The position numbers and the translations under genes are program-made. This document shows positions 1 to 8,376 of a DNA stretch of 64,000 nucleotides, piece after piece (position 1 is the stretch's first letter; every line of letters starts with the position of its first letter). The stretch covers positions 7,068,001 through 7,132,000 of the forward strand of contig NZ_CP117866.1 in NCBI RefSeq assembly GCF_028736035.1, written 5' to 3'. The notes beneath the pieces were generated by a model. The model made no database searches. It was not told where the DNA came from and saw only the letters and a program-made list of their open reading frames with translations. This DNA is from Streptomyces sp. T12 (lineage in GTDB: Bacteria; Actinomycetota; Actinomycetes; Streptomycetales; Streptomycetaceae).

Positions 1-1057
1 GGTCTCCTCCGGACCGTACAAGGTCGTCGAGAACGAGAACGACGGTGAGCGGCTCGTCCTGGAGCGCAACACCTACTGGTCCGCCGCGACGGACGCCGAG
101 CGCAAGGCCTACCCCGACAAGGTCGACGTACGGTCCGGGCTCGACTCGTCCGTGATCAACCAGCGGCTGTCCTCGTCCCAGGGTGCGGACGCGGCCGCGG
201 TCACCACGGACACCAACCTCGGCCCGGCCGAGCTGGCCAAGGTGACCGGCGACAAGGACCTTGCTTCTCGCGTCGGTACCGGACACTTCGGCTACACCAA
301 CTACATCGCGTTCAACCCGACGATCAAGCCGTTCGACAACGTCAAGGTGCGACAGGCGATCTCGTACGCCATCGACCGGTCGTCCGTGGTCAACGCCGCG
401 GGTGGTTCCGCGCTGGCCGAGCCCGCCACCACCTTCCTGCCGAACCAGAAGTCCTTCGGCTACGAGCCGTACGACCTGTTCCCGGCCGGCAAGGCGGGCA
501 ACGCCGCCAAGGCCAAGGAGCTGCTGGCTCAGGCCGGTTACAAGAGCGGGCTCACCGTCACCCTGACCCACTCCAACGCCAAGGACTTCGAGACCAGCCC
601 CGAGATCGCGACCGCGATCCAGGACGCGCTGAAGAAGGCCGGCATCACGGTCAAGCTGCAGGGGCTGGAGGAGAACGACTACTCCGACAAGATCCACAAC
701 GTGAAGACCGAGCCCGGCTTCTTCCTTGCCCACTGGGGTGCCGACTGGCCCTCCGGAGGTCCCTTCCTCGCCCCGATCTTCGACGGCCGGCAGATCGTCA
801 AGGACGGCGCGAACTTCAACACGGGCCTGCTCGATGACAAGTCGGTCAATGCCGAGATTGACGCGATCAACAAGTTGACCGATCTTGACGCCGCCGCCGA
901 GCGGTGGGGTGCACTGGACAAGAAGATCGGTGAGCAGGCGCTGACCGTGCCGCTGTTCCACCCGGTCTACAAGCGGCTGTACGGCAAGGACATCAAGAAC
1001 GTCGTGATCAGTGACTGGACCGGTGTTCTGGACATCTCCCAGGCCGCGGTGAAGTAG
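1..1057 (+). CDS. Peptide/nickel-type ABC transporter substrate-binding protein (partial, 5' end outside window)
   Basis: The frame is open from base 2, so the gene enters from the left; 351 C-terminal residues are visible. It is the extracellular solute-binding protein of a DppA/OppA-type importer (SBP_bac_5 family). The visible part opens with SSGPYKV, a family hallmark, followed by the conserved region around NYIAFNPTIKPFDNVKVRQAI and a C-terminal lobe with HWGADWPSGG. The N-terminal lipoprotein signal expected for the family lies outside the window. Permease genes follow 4 nt after the stop, so this is the first visible gene of an importer operon. Substrate cannot be told; oligopeptides or a metal chelate are likely. 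Confidence 0.9.
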   Translation, partial: VSSGPYKVVENENDGERLVLERNTYWSAATDAERKAYPDKVDVRSGLDSSVINQRLSSSQGADAAAVTTDTNLGPAELAKVTGDKDLASRVGTGHFGYTNYIAFNPTIKPFDNVKVRQAISYAIDRSSVVNAAGGSALAEPATTFLPNQKSFGYEPYDLFPAGKAGNAAKAKELLAQAGYKSGLTVTLTHSNAKDFETSPEIATAIQDALKKAGITVKLQGLEENDYSDKIHNVKTEPGFFLAHWGADWPSGGPFLAPIFDGRQIVKDGANFNTGLLDDKSVNAEIDAINKLTDLDAAAERWGALDKKIGEQALTVPLFHPVYKRLYGKDIKNVVISDWTGVLDISQAAVK

Positions 1058-1061
1058 CGCC

Positions 1062-2048
1062 GTGAGTGAGGCAGTTCTCGCCGTCGAGGCTCCCGGGGTG
1101 TCTGCTCCGGGGGCCTCGGGGGCTCGTCAGTTCTGGCGGCGGCTGCGGACGCAGCGCGCCGCCCTGGTCGCGGCGGTCGTCGTCGCGCTGCTCGTCCTGG
1201 TCGCGCTCGCCGCACCGCTGCTCACCGCGATCGAGGGCCAGGACCCGACCACGTACCACCCGTCCCTGGTGGACTCCGCGCGCGGGGGCGTACCCATCGG
1301 GTCGTTCGGCGGAGTCAGCGCCGAGCACTGGCTCGGCGTCGAACCGCAGACCGGCCGGGACCTGTTCGCGCGGCTGGTGTACGGCGCCCGGGTCTCCCTC
1401 GGCGTCGCGGTGGCCGCGACCGTCGTCCAGGTCGCCATCGGCGTCGTGGTGGGCGTCGCGGCCGCGCTGGGCAGCCGCTGGGTCGATCAGCTGCTGAGCC
1501 GCTTCACCGACGTCATCGTGGCGATGCCGTTGATGATCATGGCGTTGGCGCTGCTCGCGATCGTGCCGTCGAGTTTCCCGCGGCCCGTGCTGGTCGCCCT
1601 CGTGATCGGGCTGATCGCATGGGGCAGCCTCGCGAAGATCGTGCGCGCCCAGACGCTCACCCTCAAGGGGCTCGACTACGTCGCCGCCGCCCGGCTCAGC
1701 GGCTGGCGCACCTGGCGGATCGCCGTCCGCGAGCTGCTCCCGGGACTCGCGGCGCCGGTCATCACGTACGCCGCGCTCCTGATCCCGCAGAACATCACCG
1801 TCGAGGCCGCCCTGTCCTTCCTGGGCGTCGGCGTGAAGCCGCCGACGCCGTCCTGGGGACAGATGCTCACCGCCGCCGACGTCTGGTACCAGGCCGCTCC
1901 GCAGTACCTGCTGCTGCCCGCCGGCGCGCTCTTCGTGACCGTCCTCGCGCTGACCGTCCTCGGCGACGGTGTGCGCACGGCGCTCGACCCGCGCGCGGCG
2001 TCCCGGCTGCGCGTCGGCACCGGCCGCAAGAGGGAGGCCAAGGCATGA
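1062..2048 (+). CDS. ABC transporter permease, DppC/OppC family
   Basis: A 328-residue inner-membrane permease. The GTG start lies 4 nt after the stop of the binding-protein gene. An N-terminal cytoplasmic segment precedes a first membrane helix at about residues 28-50 (ALVAAVVVALLVLVALAAPL). Next comes the DppC-type extracytoplasmic stretch with HWLGVEPQTGRDLFARLVYGAR, which is the conserved 'LGTDxxGRDxxSR' region. Four to five further helices follow. The ATPase-docking EAA loop is recognisable around YVAAARLSGWRTWRIAVREL. The protein pairs with the DppB-type permease encoded next. Length and motifs are normal for the family. Confidence 0.93.
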   Translation: MSEAVLAVEAPGVSAPGASGARQFWRRLRTQRAALVAAVVVALLVLVALAAPLLTAIEGQDPTTYHPSLVDSARGGVPIGSFGGVSAEHWLGVEPQTGRDLFARLVYGARVSLGVAVAATVVQVAIGVVVGVAAALGSRWVDQLLSRFTDVIVAMPLMIMALALLAIVPSSFPRPVLVALVIGLIAWGSLAKIVRAQTLTLKGLDYVAAARLSGWRTWRIAVRELLPGLAAPVITYAALLIPQNITVEAALSFLGVGVKPPTPSWGQMLTAADVWYQAAPQYLLLPAGALFVTVLALTVLGDGVRTALDPRAASRLRVGTGRKREAKA

Positions 2049-2081
2049 GGGCCATGGGAGAGGGGGCCAAGGCATGAGCGG
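2035..2081. repeat. 14-bp direct repeat at the dppC/dppB junction
   Basis: The sequence ggccaaggcatgag occurs twice, 32 bp apart. In the first copy the TGA is the stop of the DppC-type permease; in the second the ATG is the start of the DppB-type permease. A short local duplication could have created the new start and ribosome-binding region. Confidence 0.6.
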
Positions 2082-3072
2082 CTTCGGTGGATTCGCGCTG
2101 CGCCGGACCGTCGGTGCCGTCGTCACCCTGTTCGCCATCTCGGTGATCGTCTACGTCGTCTTCTACGTCACCCCCGGCAACGTCGCCCAGATCACCTGCG
2201 GCCCGCGCTGCTCACCCGCCCAGGTGCAGCAGGTCGCCGAGCAACTGCATCTGAACGACCCGCTGTACACGCGCTACTGGCACTTCCTGCAAGGCCTCGT
2301 CGCCGGCCAGGACTACTCGACGGGCACCTCGGTGCAGCACTGCCCGGCACCCTGCCTCGGGCTGTCGTACCAGAGTGACCAGCAGGTCACCGCGCTGATC
2401 CTGGCGAAGCTGCCGGTGAGCCTGTCGCTGGTGTTCGGCGCCATGGTGCTGTGGCTGATCCTCGGCGTCGGCACCGGTGTCCTGTCCGCCTGGCGACGCG
2501 GCCGGCTCACCGAGCGGCTGCTGACCGGCGTCACGCTCGCCGGCGTGGCCACGCCGGTCTTCGTCATCGGGCTCGTCCTGATGATCGTCGTCTGCGGGCA
2601 GCTTCAACTGCTGCCGTTCCCGCAGTACGTCGCCTTCACCGACGATCCCGAACAGTGGGCGTGGAACCTGCTGCTGCCCTGGCTCTCGCTCGCCCTGATC
2701 GAGGCCGCCGCCTTCGCCCGGCTGACCCGGGCGGCGATGCTGGAGACGCTGGCCGAGGACCACATCCGCACCTTCCGGGCCTACGGCGTCGGCGAGCGGT
2801 CGGTCATCGGACGGCACGCGCTGCGCGGGGCACTCGCGCCGGTCATCGCGCTCAACGCCAACAACTTCGGCAGCGCGGTCGGCGGCGCGGTGCTCACCGA
2901 GACGCTCTTCGGACTGCCCGGCATCGGGCAGGAACTGGTCCACGCCGTGAACGTGGTCGACCTTCCGGTCGTCGTCGGCATGGTCCTGGTCATCGGATTC
3001 TTCGTGGTCGTCGCCAACGCGGTCGCGGACGTGCTGTACGCGGTGGCCGATCGACGGGTGGTGCTGGCATGA
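2074..3072 (+). CDS. ABC transporter permease, DppB/OppB family
   Basis: A 332-residue permease forming the transmembrane channel with the upstream DppC-type protein. I chose the ATG at 2074 (MSGFGGF) because a purine-rich stretch (gagaggggg) precedes it and the first DppB helix begins soon after at residue 12. The open frame runs further upstream, but only through the previous gene. Six helices are visible, with an EAA loop near HIRTFRAYGVGERSVIGRHAL and the C-terminal ETLFGLPGIGQELVHAV motif typical of DppB. The external loop carries a cysteine cluster (ITCGPRCSPAQ and QHCPAPC), longer than in enteric DppB. Its stop overlaps the ATPase start by 4 nt. Confidence 0.93.
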   Translation: MSGFGGFALRRTVGAVVTLFAISVIVYVVFYVTPGNVAQITCGPRCSPAQVQQVAEQLHLNDPLYTRYWHFLQGLVAGQDYSTGTSVQHCPAPCLGLSYQSDQQVTALILAKLPVSLSLVFGAMVLWLILGVGTGVLSAWRRGRLTERLLTGVTLAGVATPVFVIGLVLMIVVCGQLQLLPFPQYVAFTDDPEQWAWNLLLPWLSLALIEAAAFARLTRAAMLETLAEDHIRTFRAYGVGERSVIGRHALRGALAPVIALNANNFGSAVGGAVLTETLFGLPGIGQELVHAVNVVDLPVVVGMVLVIGFFVVVANAVADVLYAVADRRVVLA

Positions 3073-4670
3073 GCCTGGTGAACGTCACGGACCTGACGGT
3101 CGAGTTCGGGTCCCTGCACGCGGTCGACGGCCTCACCTTCCGCCTGGAGCAGGGCGCCGCCCTCGCCCTGGTCGGCGAGTCCGGCTCCGGCAAGTCCACG
3201 GTCGCCTCGGCCTTGCTCGGGCTGCACCGCGGCACGGGCGCGCGGGTCGGCGGCTCGATCGAGGTCGCGGGCGTCGACGTACAGGTGGCGTCCGACGACG
3301 AACTGCGGCGGCTGCGCGGCGGGAAGGCCGCCATGGTCTTCCAGGACCCGCTGTCGTCCCTGGACCCCTACTACGCGATCGGCGACCAGATCGCCGAGGT
3401 GTACCGCGTGCACACGCGTGCCTCGCGACGGGTGGCACGCGCGCGTGCCGTGGAGGTGCTGGACCGGGTCGGCATTCCGGACGCGGTACGGCGATCCCGT
3501 GCGCGCCCGCACGAGTTCAGCGGCGGCATGCGCCAACGCGCCCTCATCGCCATGGCGCTGGCCTGCGCACCCGACCTGCTGATCGCCGACGAGCCGACGA
3601 CCGCGCTCGACGTGACCGTCCAGGCCCAGATCCTCGACCTCCTGCACACGCTCCGCGAGGAGACGGGCATGGGGCTCCTTCTCGTCACGCATGACGTCGG
3701 AGTCGCCGCGGAGAGCGTCGACGAGGTGCTGGTGATGCGGCACGGCCGGGCGGTGGAACACGGGCCGGTCTCCGCCGTACTGGGATCGCCCGTGCAGCCG
3801 TACACGCGCGAACTGCTCGGCGCGGTCCCGCGCGTGGATGCGGCGCGCGGCGATTCCGACGTTCCCGAGAGGCAGGCCGAGGTCGTCCTGGCGGCGACCG
3901 GCCTCCGGCGTGAGTTCGGGCGTGGGAAGCGGGCGTTCACGGCGGTGGACGACGTGTCGCTGACGATCCACCGCGGCGAGACCCTCGGGATCGTGGGGGA
4001 GAGCGGCAGCGGCAAGACCACCCTCGGGCGCATGCTGGTCGGCCTCCTGGAACCGACGGCGGGCGAGGTCCGTTACGACGGCCACGCGCGCGTGGGCGTG
4101 AATCCCGCAGTACAGATGGTCTTCCAGGACCCGGTCTCCTCCCTCAACCCCCGCCGCAGCGTGGGCGAATCGATAGCCGACCCGCTCCGCGCGCGTGGCG
4201 AGGGCGATGAGGGGCGCATCCGGGGGCGTGTGCGGGAACTGCTGGAGCGCGTGGGGCTCGAAGCGGCGCACTACGACCGCTATCCGCACGAGTTCAGCGG
4301 CGGCCAGCGCCAGCGCGTGGGCATCGCCCGGGCGCTCGCGGCCGACCCGCGCGTCATCGTCTGCGACGAGCCCGTCTCCGCACTCGACGTGACCACGCAG
4401 GCCCAGGTGGTCGCCCTGCTCGGCGAGTTGCAGCGCGAACTCGGACTCGCCCTCGTCTTCGTCGCGCACGACCTCGCCGTCGTACGCCAGGTCAGCGACC
4501 GGGTCGCGGTGATGCGGCGCGGGCGGATCGTCGAGGAAGGCCCCGCCGACGAGGTGTACGACAGCCCGCAGGACCCGTACACCAAGCAGCTCCTGGCCGC
4601 CGTACCGGCACTCGATCCGCGGATCGCGGCCCAGCGGCGGGCAGCACGACGGGAGTTGGCCGTGGTGTGA
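3069..4670 (+). CDS. Fused dual ATP-binding protein of a Dpp/Opp-type ABC importer
   Basis: A 533-residue protein with two complete ATPase domains, equivalent to DppD and DppF joined in one chain. The first half has Walker A GESGSGKST (about residue 35), signature FSGGMRQRALIAMA and Walker B LLIADEPTTALD. The second has Walker A GESGSGKTT (about residue 310), signature FSGGQRQRVGIARA and Walker B VIVCDEPVSALD. The oligopeptide-type C-terminal extension YTRELLGAVP / YTKQLLAAVP follows each half. The ATG at 3069 overlaps the permease stop (ATGA), indicating translational coupling. Both sites keep all catalytic residues, so both should bind and hydrolyse ATP. Confidence 0.95.
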   Translation: MSLVNVTDLTVEFGSLHAVDGLTFRLEQGAALALVGESGSGKSTVASALLGLHRGTGARVGGSIEVAGVDVQVASDDELRRLRGGKAAMVFQDPLSSLDPYYAIGDQIAEVYRVHTRASRRVARARAVEVLDRVGIPDAVRRSRARPHEFSGGMRQRALIAMALACAPDLLIADEPTTALDVTVQAQILDLLHTLREETGMGLLLVTHDVGVAAESVDEVLVMRHGRAVEHGPVSAVLGSPVQPYTRELLGAVPRVDAARGDSDVPERQAEVVLAATGLRREFGRGKRAFTAVDDVSLTIHRGETLGIVGESGSGKTTLGRMLVGLLEPTAGEVRYDGHARVGVNPAVQMVFQDPVSSLNPRRSVGESIADPLRARGEGDEGRIRGRVRELLERVGLEAAHYDRYPHEFSGGQRQRVGIARALAADPRVIVCDEPVSALDVTTQAQVVALLGELQRELGLALVFVAHDLAVVRQVSDRVAVMRRGRIVEEGPADEVYDSPQDPYTKQLLAAVPALDPRIAAQRRAARRELAVV

Positions 4671-4909
4671 CCCTCCCGGTGGCCCGGGTGGCCTCGGTGG
4701 CCCCGGTCGTTCAGGTGTGACGATCCGTGCGCGTTTGATCTCTTAGCGCGACGGAACGCGACCTGCACGGGAAAGTTACGACCGTTCACCCCTTTTGGTG
4801 GCGCGATGGACAACCGTCCGTCGCGCCACCGCCTTGTCCCCTTACGTTCGTCCCGCTGCGAGCCGCCGGAGGAACGGTGGCTCCCCTTAGGGAGATCGGG
4901 GGTGTACTC
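4671..4909. other. Intergenic region between the ABC importer and the polysaccharide cassette
   Basis: No gene is visible in these 239 nt. The stretch holds the presumed promoter of the downstream glycosyltransferase and the strong 15-bp hairpin at 4797-4830. A GGAAC box at 4753-4757 lies 17 nt before a GTT. It resembles an ECF sigma promoter but fits neither the sigma-R spacing nor its -35 box exactly. Confidence 0.5.
4797..4830. promoter_or_regulatory. 15-bp stem-loop upstream of the PelF-like gene
   Basis: The left arm is 4797-4811, the loop is aacc, and the right arm is 4816-4830. Fourteen pairs are Watson-Crick and one is a G-T pair. No T-run follows on either strand. It could be a terminator for the importer operon or a leader structure for the cassette that starts 80 nt downstream. 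Confidence 0.5.
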
Positions 4910-6631
4910 GTGCGCATCGGACTGATTGCGGAGGGTGGCTATCCGTATGTGAACGGTGACGCCAGGCTCTGGTGCGACCGGCTCGTGCGCGGGCTCGGAC
5001 AGCACGAGTTCGACATCTACGCGCTCAGCCGCAGCGAGCGCCAGGAGGACGAGGGCTGGGGCCCGCTGCCACCGCAGGTCAGCCGCGTGCGCACGGCGCC
5101 GCTGTGGACGGCCGAGGACGACGGGGTGGTGTACGGGCGCCGTGCGCGCCGGCGGTTCGCCGAGTGCTACGGCGAGTTGGTGGCCGTGCTCTGCGCAGGG
5201 GGCACCAGAGACGCTACCGGGGCCTCGGAGGACGCGTCGGCCACTGAGGCGGACCGTTTCGGCAACGCGCTGTACGGGCTCGCCGAACTCGCCCGCGACG
5301 AGGGCGGACTGGTGGGAGCGCTCCGCTCCGAGGCCGCCGTACGCGCCCTTGAGCGCGCCTGCCGGGCGCGGGGCGCCCTGCGCCAGGCGCGTGAGGCGCG
5401 CGTACCCGATCTGCTGGCCTTCGCCGCACATCTGGAACGCGCCCTGCGCCCCCTCTCGCTCGACTGGTACGAGGACGACGGCCTGGGCTCGGTCGACCTG
5501 TGCCACGCCGCTTCCGGCGGCTCGGCGGCCCTGCCGGGCCTGCTCGCCCACCACTTCTGCGGCGTACCGCTGCTGCTGACCGAGTACGGGGTGCGGCTCC
5601 GCACGCACTACCTGGCCGCCACCGAGTCCTCGCCCGCCGTACGGTCCCTGCTCGCCGCCTTCCACGGCAGGCTCGCCGCCGAGACGTACGCCCGGGCCGC
5701 CGTCATCACGCCCGGCAACGCCCACGCCCGCCGCTGGCAGGAACGCTGCGGCGCCGACCGCGCGAAGCTGCGCACGGTCTACCCCGGCATGGACGCTTCC
5801 CGCTTCGCGGAGGTCGGCGAGGCCCAGGAGTGCGCGGACCCGGACACGCTCGTCTGGGTCGGCCGTATCGAACCCGCCAAGGACCTGGTGTCGTTGCTGC
5901 ACGCCTTCGCCGAGGTCCGCAAGGAGGAGCCGAAGACGCGGCTGCGGATCGTCGGTACCCCCTCGGGCCCCGAGGGCGCCGCCTACCTCGGCCACTGCAG
6001 GGCGCTGGCCGCGCAGCTCTTCCCCGACGAGGCCGAGGGCCCGCACATCGTCGGCGACAACCCGGTCTCCTTCGAGGAGATCGGCGGCCCGGAGATCCCC
6101 ACGCTCGCCGACGCGTACGCCTCGGGTGCCGTGGCCGTCCTGTCCAGCGTCGTCGAGGGCTTTCCGATCAGCCTGGTCGAGGCCATGTTCTGCGGCCGTG
6201 TGACGGTGTCCACGGACGTCGGCGCGGTGGTGGAGGTCATCGGCGGCACCGGTCTCGTCGTACCCCCGCGCAACCCACGGGCGCTCGCGGAGGCCTGTGT
6301 GGCGCTGTTGCGCGACCCCGAGCGCCGTGAGCGCCTGGGCGCGGCGGCACGCGCGCGTGCGCTCGAACTGTTCACCGTCGAGCAGAACGTCGCAGCATTT
6401 CACGGCATTTACCTGGAGATCGTCTCGCGCACGCCGGTCCGCCGTAGCGTCGTCCTCGACGAGGCCGGAGCCCCCTTGCCCTTCGCCGTACCCGCCGAGG
6501 CCCACGTCCCCGGCCGCTGGACCGAGCGATCCGCACGCCTGGTGGCCCGCGGCGGCCCGGCCCGCCCGAGCGGAGCCCCCGTACGCGCCACCGCGTCGCC
6601 TGCGACGCCCGCGACGGAGGCGGCGCGATGA
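4910..6631 (+). CDS. PelF-like family 4 glycosyltransferase with N-terminal DUF3492
   Basis: A predicted cytoplasmic glycosyltransferase of 573 residues related to PelF, which polymerises the amino-sugar polymer Pel from nucleotide sugars. The GTG at 4910 gives the family start MRIGLIAEGGYPYVNGD, and a G-rich ribosome site lies 8 nt upstream; a GTG at 4877 is in frame but less likely. The N-terminal half is DUF3492. The C-terminal half is a GT-B domain with LVWVGRIEPAKDL (about residue 310), GDNPVSFEE and the donor-site ExxxxxxxE motif in EGFPISLVEAMFCG (about 415-428). It is longer than PelF (about 500) because of a basic, proline-rich tail. The next gene overlaps by 4 nt. The exact polymer is unknown. 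Confidence 0.85.
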   Translation: MRIGLIAEGGYPYVNGDARLWCDRLVRGLGQHEFDIYALSRSERQEDEGWGPLPPQVSRVRTAPLWTAEDDGVVYGRRARRRFAECYGELVAVLCAGGTRDATGASEDASATEADRFGNALYGLAELARDEGGLVGALRSEAAVRALERACRARGALRQAREARVPDLLAFAAHLERALRPLSLDWYEDDGLGSVDLCHAASGGSAALPGLLAHHFCGVPLLLTEYGVRLRTHYLAATESSPAVRSLLAAFHGRLAAETYARAAVITPGNAHARRWQERCGADRAKLRTVYPGMDASRFAEVGEAQECADPDTLVWVGRIEPAKDLVSLLHAFAEVRKEEPKTRLRIVGTPSGPEGAAYLGHCRALAAQLFPDEAEGPHIVGDNPVSFEEIGGPEIPTLADAYASGAVAVLSSVVEGFPISLVEAMFCGRVTVSTDVGAVVEVIGGTGLVVPPRNPRALAEACVALLRDPERRERLGAAARARALELFTVEQNVAAFHGIYLEIVSRTPVRRSVVLDEAGAPLPFAVPAEAHVPGRWTERSARLVARGGPARPSGAPVRATASPATPATEAAR

Positions 6632-7908
6632 GCGGCCTGGGAGGCCTGGACCGTCCTGGCGCCCCGACCAGCCCCGGGGCTTGGGACGAGCGGTCGGAGG
6701 AGTGGCTCGTGGCAGAGACGGACGTACACGAGACGGGAGCCGACGCACCCCTTAGCGGCCAAGAACCGACCGCCACCCGCACCACCACCGGCCCACGGCC
6801 GACCCCCACCCGCCGCACCGGCGCCGACCCCGTGAAGGCGCTGCTGCACCGTCACCGCGCCCTGTGCGAACGCGCGGTGGACCCCCTGGAGATCGCCGCC
6901 GGCCTGGAGGCCCACGGCGTCACCGACCGCACCGCGGCACGCTTCCTGCACCGGGACGTCTTCTCCCTCGCGGAGGAGATGTACGCCCGAGTGGCCCGCG
7001 ACGGCGAAACGCCCGTCGGCCCCCCACCCCTCACCACCCCCCGCGCGCGAGCCGACTGGATTCTCCTCACCCTCCTCCCCGGAGCCCTCTGCGCGGCGGC
7101 CGTGACCGCCCTGCACCTCACCCACGGCCAGTCTCGCCTGATCGCGGCCGCCGTGGGAGCCCTCGCCGTGACCCTCGCCCTGCGCGCGGCACTGGCCCGA
7201 GGCCCCCTCGCCACCACGCACGCCGCACGCCCGGCGGTCACACGCCCGACGGCCACCCGGACCTGCTGGCTCCTCGCCTACGCCCTCATCGGTGACGGAC
7301 TCCTCCAGGCAGCCGTCACCGCAGGCCCCGACGCCCTCCCCAACGGCACCGCCGACGGCCTCTGGCCCCTCACCACAGCCCCCGTCCTGGCCCTCGCCCT
7401 CTCCTGCGCCCCCGCGGCATGGTGCGCGCACCTCCTCGCCGTACGAGCCCGCCGCAAACTGTCGGCCAGCCGAGCCCTGGAGGACTTCGCCACCTCCGTA
7501 AAGCCCCTGCTCCTGGGCACCTTCGCCCTCTACCTCGGCGCCCTGACAGCCCTGCTCGCCCTGACCACCACGGCCCTGGACGAGCCCGCCGCCTACCCCC
7601 AGACCCTCGCCCTGGGCGCCCTTCTGCTCCTCTCCCGCCTCCTCGCCACCCACGGCTTCACCCACGCCCCCGCACTGGTCCTCACCGCCGCAGTCACAGC
7701 CGAGGCCACGGCCCTGACCACCCTCTTCACAGCCCGCCTCCCCGGCTGCGCCTGGCTGGCAACCCCCGTCCAGTCCCTGATCGACGCATGGGGCCCGGCC
7801 GCCATCCCCACCATCGCCTGCGGCACGGGCGCCCTGACCCTCCTGCTCCACGCCACACGCACCCTCACGAGGGCGTCGGCGCACGCAACCGCGGACCAGC
7901 CGTGTTGA
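6628..7908 (+). CDS. Multi-pass membrane protein of unknown function in the PelF-like operon
   Basis: I do not recognise a named family. The ATG at 6628 overlaps the glycosyltransferase stop (ATGA), so the two are almost certainly co-translated. The 426-residue product has a hydrophilic N-terminus of about 145 residues. This includes a charged, probably helical block (RHRALCERAVDPLEIAAGLE, then a segment ending FSLAEEMYARVARD at about 75-125). About eight hydrophobic helices follow from residue 148 to the C-terminus. Context suggests export or assembly of the polymer made by the upstream enzyme, in the place PelG or PelE would occupy. That role is inference; length and helix count are below the 12 helices of PelG. 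Confidence 0.75.
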   Translation: MSGLGGLDRPGAPTSPGAWDERSEEWLVAETDVHETGADAPLSGQEPTATRTTTGPRPTPTRRTGADPVKALLHRHRALCERAVDPLEIAAGLEAHGVTDRTAARFLHRDVFSLAEEMYARVARDGETPVGPPPLTTPRARADWILLTLLPGALCAAAVTALHLTHGQSRLIAAAVGALAVTLALRAALARGPLATTHAARPAVTRPTATRTCWLLAYALIGDGLLQAAVTAGPDALPNGTADGLWPLTTAPVLALALSCAPAAWCAHLLAVRARRKLSASRALEDFATSVKPLLLGTFALYLGALTALLALTTTALDEPAAYPQTLALGALLLLSRLLATHGFTHAPALVLTAAVTAEATALTTLFTARLPGCAWLATPVQSLIDAWGPAAIPTIACGTGALTLLLHATRTLTRASAHATADQPC

Positions 7909-8325
7909 CGCGGCAGCAGCTCCCGCAGACGCGGCGCCGTACTCGCGTACGGCGGGAAGGGGACGTGCCGGGGTGCGCCCGCCCGCAGCGGCAGGCGTCA
8001 ACAATCGGTGCCCCTTTGAGCGACCGAGCCGCGGGACCGAGGACGGACATCCCCCGGCGCGCGCCAGGACCGTGCCGCGCACGCCGCGCACTCCGCGCCG
8101 GCCCCGACCCACAACGCACCCGCAGGGGATCCGCGTACCCCCACGCAGCAGCACAGGCCGCCGCAGGCACCCCGGCCACACCGCCGGAGGCACCCGCACA
8201 GCCCGCCGCGGGCATCCCGCCCCGACCGACGGAGGCCCCCGCAGGCATACGCGCCCACGAACCAGCTGCCCTTCTGCCTGAAAGCCCTTCTGCCTGAAGC
8301 CCTTGTCCTTGAAGGAGACCCCCAA
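7909..8325. other. Intergenic region without a supported gene; contains two small repeats
   Basis: No convincing coding sequence is visible, although GC-rich antisense frames stay open. It holds an 8-bp inverted repeat (7935-7942 / 7947-7954, CGCCGTAC with a 4-nt loop) shortly after the membrane-protein gene, without a T-run. Near its end is a 15-bp direct repeat (gcccttctgcctgaa at 8268-8282 and 8284-8298), with a third partial copy running into the ribosome site of the next small ORF. Confidence 0.5.
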
Positions 8326-8376
8326 ATGATCACCTCCCGACCCGACCACGACTCGGCCCCGGGAGCCGCCCGATGA
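8326..8376 (+). CDS. 16-residue leader ORF coupled to the epimerase gene
   Basis: A short ORF (MITSRPDHDSAPGAAR) has a strong ribosome site (gaaggag, 8310-8316) 9 nt upstream of its ATG. Its TGA overlaps the ATG of the epimerase gene (ATGA), so it may serve translational coupling. It has no run of a single amino acid that would suggest amino-acid attenuation. It may also be chance in GC-rich DNA; conservation of the ORF in related strains would decide. Confidence 0.4.
   Translation: MITSRPDHDSAPGAAR

Noticed and set aside
4753..4777. Possible sigma-R promoter upstream of the PelF-like gene (GGAAC-N17-GTT)
   Set aside because: The -35 box differs at one base and the spacer is 17 rather than 18 nt, unlike the three exact sites found elsewhere.
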